DNA of 32,456 nt. Origin: Pseudomonadota bacterium. Lineage in GTDB: Bacteria > Desulfobacterota > Syntrophorhabdia > Syntrophorhabdales > Syntrophorhabdaceae. Shown here one piece after another: positions 31,988 to 32,456 of the stretch. Both the position numbers and the translations under genes were made by a program. The notes under the pieces are model-generated. The model saw nothing but the letters and a program-made list of their open reading frames with translations, was not told the origin of the DNA and searched no databases. Each line of letters opens with the position of its first letter. Position 1 is the first letter of the stretch. The stretch is taken from assembly GCA_026388245.1 (NCBI GenBank), contig JAPLKD010000010.1:1-32456 (forward strand), in the 5' to 3' direction.

Positions 31988-32456
31988 TGGAGGAATTCTT
32001 CCTCGTCCAGGACCATGAGACCCAATTCCCTTGCCTTGTCCAGCTTTGAGCCCGCTTCTTCTCCGGCCACCACATGGGTTACCTTCCTGCTGACAGAGGG
32101 GGCGGTTTTTGCGCCGAGGGATTCGACCTTTTTTCTTGCCTCATCTCTGGACATGCTCTTCATGGAGCCCGTAAAAACGAATGTGAACCCCTCTAAGGTT
32201 TTTTTACTGACCGGCCTGTATTCTACCTCTACCTTTGCATCGAGGATTCTCGTGATTGTTTCTCTGTTTTTTCCGTCCCTGAAAAAAGCGGTTATGCTGC
32301 TTGATGCTTCAGGACCTATTTCGGGGATATTGATGAGTCGTTCTTCTGTTGTGTTCATCAATTCTTCAATATGCTTAAATCGTTCTGCAAGGAGTCCCGA
32401 AATATGCTCACCCACATTCCGTATCCCCAGGGCATAGATAAACCTCGCAAAAGACC
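31966..32456 (-). CDS. ligA: NAD-dependent DNA ligase LigA, C-terminal part (5' end outside window)
   Basis: The frame is open to the right edge; codons before the GTG at 32413-32415 read FARFIYALGIRN then VGEHISGLLAERF, the LigA helix-hairpin-helix region. NIPEIGPEASSSITAFF is the last HhH motif. The BRCT domain follows (LEGFTFVFTGSMKSMSRDEARKKVESLGAK, then SRKVTHVVAGEEAGSKLDKARELG and LDEEEFLQMI). LigA seals nicks during replication and repair; the adenylation and OB domains are outside the window. The final residues LDTG and the TAA stop lie in the border of repeat copy 5, so the native C-terminus seems to have been rewritten by the element. Confidence 0.94.
   Translation of the reverse strand, partial: SFARFIYALGIRNVGEHISGLLAERFKHIEELMNTTEERLINIPEIGPEASSSITAFFRDGKNRETITRILDAKVEVEYRPVSKKTLEGFTFVFTGSMKSMSRDEARKKVESLGAKTAPSVSRKVTHVVAGEEAGSKLDKARELGLMVLDEEEFLQMILDTG

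Overview
The window looks like chromosomal DNA of a Gram-negative, probably anaerobic, Desulfobacterota (deltaproteobacterial) lineage. The reasons are a lipid A / Kdo / Bam gene cluster, a Mla lipid-transport operon, an acyl-CoA dehydrogenase, a ferredoxin-type DUF362 protein and a one-chain CobA-HemD protein. That placement is inference from gene content and order. No rRNA, tRNA, phage, transposase or CRISPR array was seen.

Layout. Positions 2-2710 hold a 5'-truncated GH57 glucanotransferase/amylase and a family 2 glycosyltransferase. Positions 2753-6830 are a tightly packed mlaE-mlaF-mlaD-mlaC-mlaA operon, in which MlaF carries an extra C-terminal domain that reads as a degenerate GGDEF domain. 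Positions 6845-8889 hold an rRNA guanine methyltransferase and an unrecognised two-fold-repeat membrane protein. Positions 9028-14705 are mixed housekeeping: DUF362 ferredoxin, acyl-CoA dehydrogenase, GYD protein, mnmA, a CtpA protease and a hotdog thioesterase. A CobA-HemD gene (14846-16330, minus) diverges from a long envelope operon at 16442-27190: bamA-skp-lpxD-fabZ-lpxA-Gfo/Idh/MocA oxidoreductase-lpxB-msbA-DUF374 acyltransferase-waaA, followed by mazG. The rest, mostly on the minus strand, holds a cold-shock protein, nth, a Mut7-C protein, an MTA/SAH deaminase, a thioinosine/thioadenosine phosphorylase and the 3' end of ligA.

How the genes work together. The bamA-waaA block makes and exports lipid A-Kdo and folds outer-membrane proteins. 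The Mla block keeps phospholipid out of the outer leaflet, so much of the window serves outer-membrane construction. The mtaD-phosphorylase pair fits a deaminate-then-phosphorolyse route for methylthioadenosine salvage.

The least explained material is intergenic. Five copies of a roughly 80-110 bp palindromic element, built from degenerate GTTT-N5 nonamers facing their inverted N5-AAAC counterparts, lie beside gene 3' ends. Most other spacers are short arrays of degenerate heptamers, each locus with its own word, and several supply the stop codons of neighbouring genes. Other points worth following are the MlaF fusion, a homopolymer frameshift in the DUF374 gene, an in-frame palindrome inside the glycosyltransferase gene, and a GnnA-like gene between lpxA and lpxB with no GnnB partner.
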